Part shown: in pieces, positions 9,659 through 20,181 of the stretch
How positions within the stretch are numbered: the stretch's first letter is position 1
Layout: each line of letters opens with the position of its first letter
NCBI GenBank assembly: GCA_948567375.1
Contig: OX419762.1
Coordinates: 23,638,608-23,702,607 of the forward strand
DNA: 64,000 bases
Direction: 5' to 3'
DNA from: Lunularia cruciata
Taxonomy: Eukaryota; Streptophyta; Marchantiopsida; Lunulariales; Lunulariaceae
Program-made: the position numbers and the translations under genes
The notes under the pieces: generated by a model
Databases searched by the model: none
Told to the model about the DNA's origin: nothing
What the model saw: only the letters and a program-made list of their open reading frames with translations

Positions 9659-10797
9659 ATGAAGGCGCAGTCTTCACAAATCACAAAGTGCTTGCGTGTT
9701 GTGGTAGACCAGCAAGGGGAGTTTGACGGTAAGGACGTGACCAAGTACCTGAAGGTCTACTGGAGAGGTAAAACTCCATGATCTGGATGACAACATTGCC
9801 ATTGCTAGGTTTCCTACGTTGGAGGAGCTCAAAATCAGGAGGGTGGTTGAAGGCTTGGTGAGAGGGGCAGAGACATGGAAGGAGTTCTCCCAGATGATGA
9901 AGGAGGAATTTTTGCTGCAAGATGCGGATAGGGTCACCTAGTCCATGTTCTTGGACTAGGTGAATGATAGGGGTAAAGGCCTGGGGCCTCAAGATCTCCT
10001 AAGGGAGTTTAATGAGAGGCTAGGACATCTGTCAGCTTGTGAAGCTAAGGCCATTAAGCTCCAGAGGTCTAACTATTTTTTGCGAGCTGTAGATAGTCAC
10101 TTGCGGGATGAGTTGGAATATGCACTCGATCTGCTCCAGCCTGATCGGTGGGCAGCGGTAGAGTGGGGAAAGATAGAAGAGGCAATTTTTTGGGTGAGCC
10201 GCAAGTGGAGGCAGAGAGAGTTGGATGAAGAAGCAATAGCCAAAGCGCCTATTCGGAGTAACGTAGTTGGGTCTAGGAGAGAGAAGGCAGAACAGCAAGG
10301 GAGCGAGGTGGCTAAAGAAGGAGCCGTTGACGAGATATCATGACTATGGAGGGGCTGAAAATTTTGACCACCAAGGTCAACCAGCTGCAAAGTGGGAGTA
10401 GCACTACGAGAACAGTCGGAGAGAAGAGGCAGCTCTATGGGTGCATGTGGTGTGATAGTGAGAGTCATGCCAAGAGAGATTGCCAAGAGCTGTCAGAAGC
10501 ATTGCATAAGCAGCTGGTGAAATTTGTAGGAGAGCTCGGAATGAAGAAGGTTGCCTTCTTTGACATTGGAGAGCCAATACCGCTGAACTGGAACAGAGGA
10601 GGCATGAAGGTGCTGCTGGAGAGACACTTGGGCAAACATGAAGTAGGTATGGCAACCGCTGCTTTTGAGCCCAATATGTATAGTGCAATGAGTGAAGTGA
10701 AATAATGTGTAGATTTAGGAGAAGTGGAGAAGAGGAGACTTGCAGAGCAGGTCCAAAGGAAGTCGGGGTGGGATGTGTTGGTGGCAATAACTGTAAT
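9659..10797 (+). pseudogene. Element H gag (broken)
   Basis: The frame opens at ATG 9659 (MKAQSSQITKCLRVVV). It shifts near 9770, continues with LDDNIAIARFPTLEELKI, and is open from 9960 to 10343 and from 10340 to 10705. A zinc knuckle CMWCDSESHAKRDC (CX2CX4HX4C) lies at 10442-10483. This knuckle and the upstream helical region suit a capsid-nucleocapsid protein that packages the element RNA. Element A interrupts it at 10797 and the reading continues at 34072. Two frameshifts and stops at 9950 and 10343 show decay. Confidence 0.75.
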
Positions 10798-11180
10798 TGT
10801 GGTGCCCACATTTTTTGTTTTTTTTCAAAATTAAGGAGAAGAAGTGTATAGAGAAGTCGGATTGTGCCTGTATGGTCAAAGAAGGCAACGAAAAGAGTCT
10901 TTGGGATGAAACCCGAGGTAACGTGCCTTTGGGTCATAAGGCAAAGTACTCGGAAATGCCCTGTCAGCATACAACCCAAAGTAAATTGTCGTCGTATTGG
11001 GGGGAGCTCAACCCAAGGTGAAGGCAGTCTAACCACCTTTTGTTGGGGCAAGAAATTCAAGAAGGGACCGTTCAAAACCGGCGGCCCATATGCGCAAAGG
11101 TGATTGACAATGACAAGTGCATGCATGAGGTGTGATTTCTTGGTAGAAACTTGAAGTGACGGAAGGCGAAGAAGCACAAC

Positions 11181-11192
11181 TCTATAAAAATC
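11181..11192 (+). promoter_or_regulatory. TATA box of element A 5' LTR
   Basis: TCTATAAAAATC lies 19 bp before the first ATG of the LTR-encoded ORF. The same motif occurs at the same place in the LTRs of B (13235), A 3' (30682) and C (38576). Confidence 0.6.
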
Positions 11193-12962
11193 AAACTTGC
11201 AAAGACAAAATGTCGAGTAATTTTCCTTTGCCGTTGCGAAGTCATCTTGCAGGTGATTGTGAGAAGGGAAATAGAGTTGGAATCGTGTAAGTGCACAAGG
11301 GAGAAGTCGCGAGAGTGAAATCAAGAGAGAGTGAGAAAGTAGAAGAGATGGGAGGAGGAAAGAAGAACTCCAAATTCGTAATGAGAAATCATGCGATTTA
11401 GAGGTTAGATGTAATAGCGAGGATCAAAGTCTTGAGCCGACTTTGGATCACATTTCTGGCATGGAACTTGAATGTAAGCTTTCCAGGGTTCATGACAGAA
11501 ATAATCAAGAGTAAGTGTCTCGATGGACCTGAGGAAGAAGGGAAGAGAGGAAATCCGGCTTGTTGAACAGAGTCGGATTGGAGACTCGTACTTGGGAAGG
11601 AGGCAAGCTTGGAGCAGGGAGCCACGTTCTTGGGGAAGGGAGAGATAGCTCAAGAGACTCAGGAGGTGAGAGATGCTTTTTGTTTGAAGAGAAAGAAAAT
11701 GGGTATAAGGTTGAGAGTTACAAGGATCCAATGAAGAGAGGGATTGTGAGTGCTCTCATGGCAATCTTGAAGCCGGAGAGAACAACTTATGTGATGAAAC
11801 ACCAAGCGGTGTTCTTCCATAAGTTGTTTGCAGGAGAACCTATTAATTGGGCGAGGTGCTTCCATGGGAGGACGAGACAGATGGTGTGGAATTTGCGGGA
11901 TAAGTCGCCTCTACACTACATCGTGCCGTTTGCAGCATATTTCTACCTCAGGTTGAATTTTCTCAATTTGGCGGAGTGAAACAGAATGGTGTCTCACTTC
12001 CATCCCAACTTGAGAAGAGAAGTTGACATGGAGGAACAACAGTACATTCTTCAAATCTGGAGCACGGATGAGTACTACATGAAGACGGGTAAAAGCGTGA
12101 AGATAGAAGCAAGTACTCCAAAGTCAAAGAAGAGGGGTTGGCAAGGTGAAGCCAAAGATACAAAGGAACCTCGGAAGACGTGAAGAGGCAACCCAAGGTG
12201 AGGTATGGTGGTAATCAAGTCAAAGGACAAAGACTCAGAAGAAGATGCCAAGCTAAAAACTGAACACTCGGAACATGAGGAGGAGCCTGAGCTAACGCTG
12301 CAGACTAGAGATACGAGTAGCGATAGTGATGAAGGGGGAGACATGACCTTGGCACCAGCCGGTGACAACTACAAAGAAGCAGTTCCAGCTGAGATGGAAG
12401 CCAAAGACAACACATAGTTGGAAGACGAAGTAACTGTGCCCAAAGAAAAGAAGATCGCAGTACAGCAAGGAGTTTGCTCAAGACGTTAAGGCAAAGTGTA
12501 AAGCGGGGCCGAGTAAAGCAAAGGAAGAGGTGGGAGAAAGCTCGGGTAGTGAGGCTTCGATTCCGATACAAAGACTGCAGAGGAGAAGGCGAGTATCGGG
12601 TGAAGAAGAGGTAAGGAAGGAGATTTCTATGCAGGAAGAAGTAGTTGCGAGAGACGGAGTGGAGTATCTGAGGGAGGTGGTGTGCCCATTGTTGGTGAAA
12701 TTGGAGCACAGGAAGAAGGAGATGCAGTCAACTTGTCCAGAGGTAAAGACTATATTGCAGGTATTAGTGCAATTAGAAGAAGAGAACTCGGAGTTGAAGA
12801 AGAGTATAACCCGAGGTGAGGAGGAAAGAGAAGTATTGCAAGCGGAGGCATGTGGTGCCCACATTTTTTGTTTTTTTCAAAATAAAGGGGAAGAAGTGTA
12901 TAGAGAAGTCAGATTGTGCCTGTATGGCCGAAGAAGACGAAGAAAATTGTCTTCGGGATGAA

Positions 12963-12986
12963 ACCCAAAGTAAAGTGACTTTGGGT
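12963..12986 (+). promoter_or_regulatory. U3 hairpin (perfect 9-bp inverted repeat)
   Basis: ACCCAAAGT, six bases, then ACTTTGGGT: a perfect 9-bp stem. The same place in the other alpha LTRs (10911-10934, 30413-30436, 38304-38328) keeps the two arms with C/T and A/G changes. It lies about 110 bp inside the LTR, upstream of the TATA box. It may bind a dimeric factor, which is inference. Confidence 0.5.
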
Positions 12987-13234
12987 CATAAGGCAAAGTA
13001 CTCGGAAATGCTGTGTCAGCATACAATACAAAGTAAATTGTCTTCGGCTCGGGGGGAGCTCAACCCGAGGCAAAGATAGTCTAACAACCTTTCGTCGGGG
13101 CGTGAAATTCAAGAAGGGGCCGTTTCAAAACTAGCGGCTCATACGCACAAAGGTTGAGTGACAGTGACAAGTGCATGCCGGAGGTGGGATTTCTCAGTAG
13201 AAACTCAAAGCGATAGAAGATGAAGAAGTGCAAC

Positions 13235-13246
13235 TCTATAAAAATC
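13235..13246 (+). promoter_or_regulatory. TATA box of element B 5' LTR
   Basis: TCTATAAAAATC lies 385 bp inside the LTR and about 20-30 bp before ATG 13264. This would place transcription start at or just before the ORF. It is conserved in the A and C LTRs. It would drive the LTR-encoded ORF and possibly the whole element RNA. Confidence 0.6.
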
Positions 13247-13263
13247 GAAATTGCAATGACAAA

Positions 13264-15180
13264 ATGTCGAGCAATTTTCCTTTGCCGTTGAGCAGTTGTC
13301 TTGCAGGTGATCGAGGAAAGGGGAATAGAGTTGGACTCATGTTAGTGCGCAAGGGAGAAGTCGCGAGAGAGAAATTGAGAGACAGTAAGAAAGCAGAAGA
13401 GATGGGAGGAGGGAAGAAGAACTCCGAATTTGCAATGAGAAATCATGCAATTCGGAGATTAGATATAGTAGCGAGGATCGAAGTCTTGAGCCGACTTTGG
13501 ATCACTTTTCTGGCATGGAACTGGAACGTAAGTTTTCCAAGATTCATGACAGAAATCATCGAGAGTAAATGTCTCGATGGTCCCGAGGAAGAAGGGAAGA
13601 GAGGAAATCCGGCTCGCTGGACAGAGTCGGATTGGAGACTAGTACTTGGGAAGGAGGCGGGCTCGGAGCAGGGAGCCACGTTCTTGGGGCAAGGAGAGAT
13701 AGCCCAAGAAACGCAGGAGGTGAGAGATGCCTTCTCATCGAAGAGGACAAAGAATGGGGATAAAGTTGAGAGCTACAAAGACCCTGTGAGGAGAGGAATT
13801 GTGAGTGCACTAATGGCCATCTTGAAGCCGGAGAGAACTACCTATGTGATGAAACACCAAGCGGTGTTCTTTCACAAGTTATTTGCAGGAGAACCGATCA
13901 ATTGGGCAAGATGCTTTCACGGAAGAACGAGGCAGATGGTGTGGAATCTACGGGATAAGTCGCCTCCACACTACATCGTACCATTTGCAGCACATTTTTA
14001 CCTCGGGTTAAATCTGCTCAATTTGGCCGAGCGCAATAGAATGGTGTCTCATTTCCATCCTGATTTGAGAAGAGAAGTCGACGCAGAGGAGCAGCAATAC
14101 ATTCTCCAAATCCGGAGCATGGACGATTACTATGCGAAGACAGGGAAGAACATGGAGGTCGTTGAAAGTACCCCGACAAAGAAGAGAATTTGGCAAGCAG
14201 AAGCCAAAGAAAACAAGAAACCTTGGAAGATGCAGAAAAATAACCCGAGGCAAGGAATGGTGGTGATTGAGTCGGAAGATGAAGACTCAGAAGGCGAAGC
14301 CGAGCTCAAGACAGAGGACTTGGAACGTGAGGAGGAACCTGAGCTGACATTGCAAAGTGGAGATACGAGTTGTGACAATGAGGAAGGAGGAGAGATGACA
14401 TTGGTACCAACGGCTGAAGAATACAGAGAAGAAATGCAAGCCGAAGTAGAAACCGAAGACAATGCGGCACTGGAAGACAAAGTACCAGTGCGCGAGGAGA
14501 AGAATATTGCAGTACAGCAAGGAATTTGCTCGAGACGTAAGGCAAAGTGTGAAGCGAGACCAAGTAGAGTGAAGGAAGAGGTAGAAGGAAGCTCGGGCAG
14601 TGAGGCATCGATCCCGATACGAAGACTCCAGAGAAGAAGGCGAGTATCGGGAGAACACAAGGAAAGAAGAGAGACCACTCCGTGGGAGGACAAAGTTGCC
14701 AGTAATGGAGTAGATTACCTGCAGATGGTAGTATGCCCGCTGTTGGTGAAGATGGAGAAGAAGAAGAAGGAGATGCAGTCTACTTGTCCAGAGGTAAAGA
14801 CTGTGTTGCAGGTCTTATCAAGATTAGAAGAAGAAAACTCGGAGTTGAAGAAGAGTATAACCCGAGGTGAGGAAGAGAGAGAAGTACTGCGAGTGGAAGC
14901 AATCGAGAGGAGTCAGGTAATCAAAGACCTGAAGAGAGAAGTGAGTTATCGAGAAGATCTTGCGAGGAAGAGTGACATCACAAGGGAGAGACAGGTAGCG
15001 GAGCATGAAATCTTGAAGCAGCAATTTGCTGATTCAAGAGTCAAACTTATCCATGCTATGGTGAGGGTAGCATCAAAGGATCAAGAGCTCAATCAAATAA
15101 TGGAGAGTATGGAGGAGAAGAAGCAACTCTGGCAACGAGAGTTGGTTGCGAGATATAAAGAAGAACTCAAGAAGAACTGA
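13264..15180 (+). CDS. LTR-encoded ORF, B 5' LTR copy (open, 3' truncated)
   Basis: The frame is open for 638 codons from ATG 13264 (MSSNFPLPL); the same frame is open from ATG 13228. MGGGKKN at 13402 is an alternative start, since the gamma LTRs (F, N, J) begin near this point. Residues about 47-290 form a globular domain with RRLDIVARIEVLSRLWITFL, NPARWTESDWRLVLG, KHQAVFFHKLFAGEPINWAR and SPPHYIVPFAAHFYLGLNLL. Residues about 335-410 are acidic and 480-638 form a coiled coil rich in E and K. No signal peptide or membrane segment is seen. The tail (about 220 residues in A) is lost by the LTR deletion, and the frame ends KEELKKN and a stop. The N-terminal half recalls the loosely defined 'putative plant transposon protein' domain found in some plant retroelements. 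I do not recognise a function. Confidence 0.7.
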   Translation: MSSNFPLPLSSCLAGDRGKGNRVGLMLVRKGEVAREKLRDSKKAEEMGGGKKNSEFAMRNHAIRRLDIVARIEVLSRLWITFLAWNWNVSFPRFMTEIIESKCLDGPEEEGKRGNPARWTESDWRLVLGKEAGSEQGATFLGQGEIAQETQEVRDAFSSKRTKNGDKVESYKDPVRRGIVSALMAILKPERTTYVMKHQAVFFHKLFAGEPINWARCFHGRTRQMVWNLRDKSPPHYIVPFAAHFYLGLNLLNLAERNRMVSHFHPDLRREVDAEEQQYILQIRSMDDYYAKTGKNMEVVESTPTKKRIWQAEAKENKKPWKMQKNNPRQGMVVIESEDEDSEGEAELKTEDLEREEEPELTLQSGDTSCDNEEGGEMTLVPTAEEYREEMQAEVETEDNAALEDKVPVREEKNIAVQQGICSRRKAKCEARPSRVKEEVEGSSGSEASIPIRRLQRRRRVSGEHKERRETTPWEDKVASNGVDYLQMVVCPLLVKMEKKKKEMQSTCPEVKTVLQVLSRLEEENSELKKSITRGEEEREVLRVEAIERSQVIKDLKREVSYREDLARKSDITRERQVAEHEILKQQFADSRVKLIHAMVRVASKDQELNQIMESMEEKKQLWQRELVARYKEELKKN

Positions 15181-15292
15181 AATTGTTACTTTGCTTCGTA
15201 TTTGACCAATTCTGACTCGTATCTCTGCGGGAACAAACTTTACTTACCCGATTACCGCAAAAGTGATATTTGCCGGGTTGTCACATGATTTT

Positions 15293-15310
15293 TGGCGCCG
15301 CTGCCGGGGA
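15293..15310 (+). other. Element B primer-binding site (tRNA-Asp)
   Basis: TGGCGCCGCTGCCGGGGA lies 7 bp after the LTR end. It is complementary to the 3' end of plant tRNA-Asp, apart from one base in the middle. tRNA-Asp priming is known in Athila-like and related gypsy elements. It fixes the LTR edge at 15285. Confidence 0.85.
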
Positions 15311-15374
15311 TACAAATCTCGAAAGTGGAAGAATACAAAGCCAAAATTGGAAACTGGGTATCAAGGCAATATGA

Positions 15375-17288
15375 ATGTCTGGATTGAAAGAACAACGAGA
15401 AGAGAGAGCTCAAAGACGAGCACTTCAGCGTGAAGAAGACGAACGTCTGAACGTCCCATCCATCATTGACGAAACTGAGCGAGAGGTGTTGGAGTTTCAA
15501 CTCCTTCACGATGTGCAAGAAGCCCTGCAAGAACTTGACCACAAGAAATGCGAAGGCGGTTGGCAAGGCTACTTCATATCTCCCTCTTCTTCCAAGAAGA
15601 AGAAAGAATCAAGTGGGCAAACAGATGCATTGAGGCCCAGTACACCAACTTCACCTAGAGCTATAAAGGAAGTTGTTTCCTTGAAGACCTTTGTTCAAGA
15701 AAAGACAGCATGCACACTTACTGAAGACAAGTGTCAAAATCTTCTACAAATGATTCCTTGGTTGTCCCGAAGGAATTTTGAAGAACCCATCAAAGGTGTT
15801 GATCCTGAATCTTCCACTCGGGTTGAAGTTGACCCCCTTAGAGTAGAAATTGTCGAAGAAGACCCTATGTTGAATTTGACAAATTGGAATCCCAGGGCTG
15901 ACAACACGGCGTCAATTCCAGCCAATTCTTCCGTTCCGTCAAGTTCCACATTACCTCAACCGATCCCAGTGCATCAAACAATGACTTCGCTTCCTGTCAC
16001 CTGACACGCCTATCAGAAGTATAAGGGGACAAAACAAGACAAAGACCCCAATGAATTCATCGAAGAATTTGAAGTCATCTCCTTTGCTAACAAGGAGCAT
16101 GACTCGGCGGATCGACTAAGAATTTTTCCAAGTCTGCTTCACAAGAAAGCTCGGAGCTGGTACACCCATGTGACTCAGAAGGGGTTTCTACCATCGGACT
16201 GGGCAGACTTGAGAAACAACTTCTTGGAACGATTCCGGGAGGTTGACTATGATACGAGTGTCTTCGCGGCACTCAACGATTTGGACCGGGGCAAGAAAGA
16301 GAAGTTGAGAGACTACTCTGAGCGGTTCATGGCATTACTGAACTGAGTTCCCAAGCAATCGGGGGTAGTGGGATACTCCGATGCCCAAGCCATTACTTGG
16401 TTCCTTGGGGGCCTTTCACCAGAGATACGAATCTTTTCCATGGAGAGGAACGTAACTTCCTTGGACAAAGTACTCAAAAATGTCGCTTGTTATGAAGCGG
16501 CCCACTCTCACTCTTCCAATAACCGGAGAAATCGGGAGAAGAAGGGCAAGAAGCCCAAAAGGAGAGCTTTGCGCAGCACCTCCCCTTCTTCAGACGAATC
16601 CTCTACGTCTTCGAGCTCTTCTTCAGAATCCGAAGAAGAATCAAAGCCAAGACGAGTCAGAAGACGTGGAGGCAAGAAACCAGTGACTCCACCAGCCAAG
16701 AGTGTACATAAGGCGGATACGAAGCTGGATGCCCTCATCAAGGAGTTTTTGGATTTCAAGATCCAGATGATTGGGGCTAAGGACCAAAGAAAGGCCCTAG
16801 CATTTGGACGATCTAATGTGTGGTGCACTGCATGTGGCAAATCCGGCCACGCCAACACAGAATGCAATACTCGTAATGCATTCTCGGTGCAGCAAATTGA
16901 TTGGGTTCCGGGATGGAACCAAGACGAGGACGAAGAGGCGGTGTACCAAACTTAGGAGGTACACCCTCAACCAAGAACATCGTATCAAGGTCCGAGGTTT
17001 GGACCCAAGGAGTATAACCCCAATGCTCCTTCACGAAGACCACCGATGAGCAACCAAAATTGCCCTCAGAATGTTGCGCCTGGAGCCTGTTATAATTGTG
17101 GCTCGATGGGACATTGGTCTCCAAATTGTCCCGAGCCAAGAAGGCAAATTGGGTACATTCCCCTGTGTGGAAATTGTAAAGGATCGGGGCATACGGGCAA
17201 CCAATGACCTCACCCACCGAACCCGAAGCCTCCTGTAAAATATGTACAGACCCCCGCTGAGCATACAGCACTTCAGCCGAAGGGGGAT
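15375..17288 (+). pseudogene. Element B gag (broken by stops only)
   Basis: The frame starts MSGLKEQREERAQRR. The capsid-like region contains KYKGTKQDKDPNEFIEEFEV, then WADLRNNFLERFREVDYD and KLRDYSERFMALL, typical of retroelement gag. After a basic-serine stretch there are three zinc knuckles: CTACGKSGHANTEC (16824-16865), CYNCGSMGHWSPNC (17088-17129) and CGNCKGSGHTGNQ, with its last cysteine codon changed to a stop. Stops also occur at 16002, 16344 and 16953. The frame is shared with protease downstream. Confidence 0.85.
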
Positions 17289-18531
17289 ATGAATGTAAAT
17301 TGCATTACTCTTGAGGAAGAAAGACCTCAAGAAGGGAGTCCGACCTCAGAAGGAGAATGGCCAGACCTTGAAATTTTGAAAGTTGAGACACGCTCCACCA
17401 AGAAGAAGCGTGATCCCGAAGAACTGAGTACGACCTCGTCGTCTTCCCGAAAGGCGAAGAGACAGCGCCCAAAAGCCATTCTTTTGGCCCAGGAGGAAAA
17501 GATCCTCTCAAAAGCTAAAGCTAAAGCCTTGCAGAAAGAATTAACGGAGGCATTACTCAGGACTCGGGAACTGAGTTTGGAAGAAGAGGCAAAGACAAAG
17601 TCTCCAATTTTTCTGGCGGACATCCGATCCGAAGTAAAGGGTCTGATCCAAGCCGAGGTAGGCCAACCCAACGAAGCTCGGGTTAAGGCCATCAGCAAGC
17701 CCGTCACTATTTTGAAGCGTCCCGAAGTCAAGAGGGAGCATGGAGAGTCCTCGGACTCAAATCCGAAGACGAAGACGGTCAAATTGGGAGGAGTTCCCCA
17801 ATATGATATTGTAGCCAACTTGGCCGCCACAAATGCCAATGTTACATTTAAGCAATTGTGGGAAGATAACAAGCTGTACAAGAGACAGCTTAATTCGGCC
17901 CTCAAGAAGGTGAGGTCGATGTCAAAGAAAGACATGCCTGCTATCTATTGTATTGAACAAGAAGATTTGGGATCTCCCGAGGTAGACGCGGAGATTGCAG
18001 GATGCATGATCACATCAATACCCATTGACTCTGGGTCCGGTGTGAATGTCATGACAGAAGATACTGCAAATCGACTCGGGTATCATACGTTTGAACCAAC
18101 ATCCCGAGTTTTGAAGTTTGCAGACCAAACCAGGAGACGGCCCTTGGGCATGCTGTCAAACATTACCTCAATCATTGGAGGGGTACCCTTCAAGTTGAAT
18201 TACATCGTGTTGCGGCCAATGACAAAAACTGGTTACCCCTTGTTGATCGGCAGACCCTGGTTGTATAGTGCCCAAGTTGTAGTGGATTGGCATCAGCAGA
18301 AGTTAAGATTCAAGGACATTTTGTCCGAAGATCAGAAGCTGGTGACTGTGAGTTGGACGAAGGTTCCCCATCTCGGGGAAACAAGTTCATCAGAAAAGGA
18401 GGACGAGTCCAAAGACTCATCCTCTTCGTCTTCAGACGAATCCAAAGAAGAAGTCCAAGTTAATTACTTGGAATGCTACGATGTAGAGGCTGACGACAAA
18501 GACATATGACCTCGCCTCGGGTGAACCTGAC
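17289..18531 (+). pseudogene. Element B protease region
   Basis: The frame is open from 17289 to 18509 and in frame with gag. After a charged helical part, PQYDIVANLAATNANVTFKQ leads to the aspartic protease motif IDSGSGVNVM (DSG at 18027-18035), followed by GYPLLIGRPWLYS, the ILG-like flap-strand part. It would cut the gag-pol polyprotein. A small deletion near 18505 (compare A, 27363-27372) shifts the frame and separates protease from RT. Confidence 0.85.
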
Positions 18532-19632
18532 TTGGAGGAAGGGGGTTTGATGGCCGCTCGCCTCAGGATAAGCCAAGTAAGCTATGTTGAAGGAGTCATC
18601 AACCCCGATGACTGTCAAGAGGTGTTACTCACTGAAGGAAAAATTTTAAAAATCTTGAAGACAGTTACTTCGGAGGAGTTGGCAAGATACACTACCCTGT
18701 TTATAGAGTTCCAGGATGTATTCGCCTTGTCGATTGATCAAATGCCGGGTATTCCACGAGAATTTGGAGAACACCGGATTGATTTGATTGAAGGTGCAGT
18801 TCCGGTTTGGCAGCAACAATACCGCTTGAACCCGAAGTACTTGCTTTTGGTAAAAGATGAAATCGATAAGTACTTAGGGGCCGGAATCATCTTCCCTGTC
18901 TTAAGCAGTGAATGGGTCTCCCCCATTGTCATTGTCCCAAAGAAGAAAACAGGGAAGATCCGAGTGTGCCAAGACTTCTGAAAATTGAACGCAGTCACAA
19001 GGAAAGATCATCATCCCTTGCCTTTTACCGATACAATTTTAGATCAGGTAGCTGGGCATCCTTGTTATAGCTTTCTCGATGGATTTTTAGGGTACAATCA
19101 AGTATCCATTCGAGAAGAAGACAAGGATAAAACTACATTCATGACTGATTGAGGAACTTTCGCTTACAATCAAATGCCCTTTGGGTTGTGTAATGCTCCT
19201 GCTACTTTCCAGCGGATGATGAATTTGATCTTCAAAGATTTCCTGCGCAAATTTGTGGAAGTTTTTATTGATGACTTTTGTGTGTTTGGGTGAAGGGATG
19301 TACATATAGATTACCTTCGCCAAATCTTTGAAAGGTGTCGTTTTGCCGGCTTGTCATTACACCCGGAGAAATGCTTCTTCCCAATGAAGGAGGGAATTCT
19401 TTTGGGGCATCGGGTGTCAAGCCGAGGTATTGAAGTCGATGTTGAGAAGGTTAAGATAATCACAACTTTGGAATCCTTGAAGAACATCCGGGGGCTGAGA
19501 GCCTTCTTGGGACATGTCGGATATTACAGACGCTTCGTGTCAAACTATGCAGTGCTTGCTGCGCCACTTACAAAGCTTCTAAAGAAATCCAAAGACTATC
19601 TGTGAGAAGCACATCAAGAAGAAGCCTTCCAG
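18532..19632 (+). pseudogene. Element B reverse transcriptase (broken)
   Basis: Ordered RT blocks are visible: YRLNPKYLLLVKDEIDKYLG, WVSPIVIVPKKKTGKIRVCQ, NQMPFGLCNAPATFQRMMN, the catalytic FIDD (19264-19275), LHPEKCFFPMKEGILLGHRV and LRAFLGHVGYYRRFVSNYAV. Stops at 18979, 19150, 19291 and 19602 fall where A has CAA or TGG codons. The RT has the GYNQ block after DGF seen in gypsy elements without a chromodomain. It lies in one frame except for its N-terminal shift. Confidence 0.9.
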
Positions 19633-20181
19633 GTGTTGAAGAAGAAACTGGTTGAAGCACCACTCATGAGGGCCCCGAATTGGGACGTCCCTTTTCATGT
19701 GTATGTGGACACTTTGTCCATGGCCATCGGGGTTGTCTTAAGTCAGAAGGATGAGAAGAAGAAGGACTACTTGGTATATTATGCCAGCCGACAACTTTCA
19801 GTTTCTGAAAATAATTATTCAACGACTGAAAGAGAAGCACTCGGAATGGTGTATGCCTGCAAGAAATTTTGTCATTATTTGTTGGGGTATGAGTTTGTCT
19901 TCTATGTTGACCATTATGAATTGCAACATCTGGTCAAGAAGGCAGATTTATCAGGACAAATTGCAAGATGGATCTTGTTATTACAAGAGTTCACGTATAA
20001 TGTACAAGTGAGGAAGGGAGCTTTGCATTTGAATGCGGACTTCCTGTCCAGGTTAGACACTCAAGACCAGGAGTGGGAAATTGACGATCGGTTCCCTGAC
20101 GAAGAGTTGTATCACTTATCAGCAATGAGAAGTACAAGGTATGCAGATGAATATAATTATCAATACTCTCCATTGTCCTGA
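19633..20181 (+). pseudogene. Element B RNase H
   Basis: MRAPNWDVPFHVYVDTLSMA carries the first aspartate. EREALGMVYACKKFCHYL carries the glutamate and FYVDHYELQHL the next aspartate. ARWILLLQEFTYNVQVRKGA and NADFLSRLDTQDQEWEIDD close the domain. The 182-codon stretch is open. It ends at a frameshift near 20160, where two bases are missing compared with A. Confidence 0.88.

Larger units (their letters stand above)
12851..15285 (+). repeat. Element B 5' LTR (2435 bp, 3' half deleted)
   Basis: The LTR starts TGTGGTGCCC and ends TTGTCACA. It matches the A 3' LTR up to the codons for ARYKEE, then jumps to the last 110 bp of the LTR. The break lies in AAAGAAGAACTCAAGAAG-type sequence that occurs near both ends of the lost segment, so a microhomology deletion is likely. 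It has the U3 hairpin at 12963-12986 and the TATA box at 13235. Confidence 0.9.

Noticed and set aside
10404-11324. Minus-strand frame of 306 codons
   Set aside because: It runs across the H gag-LTR A junction, opposite to two real frames, has no domain, and cannot predate the insertion of A.
14130-14693. Minus-strand frames opposite the B LTR ORF (also 14287-14658 and 14306-14608)
   Set aside because: They are serine- and leucine-rich mirror images of the glutamate- and lysine-rich acidic and coiled-coil coding strand.
15293-15310. Possible tRNA gene fragment
   Set aside because: Only the 18 bases complementary to the tRNA 3' end are present and no cloverleaf can be built. It is a primer-binding site.
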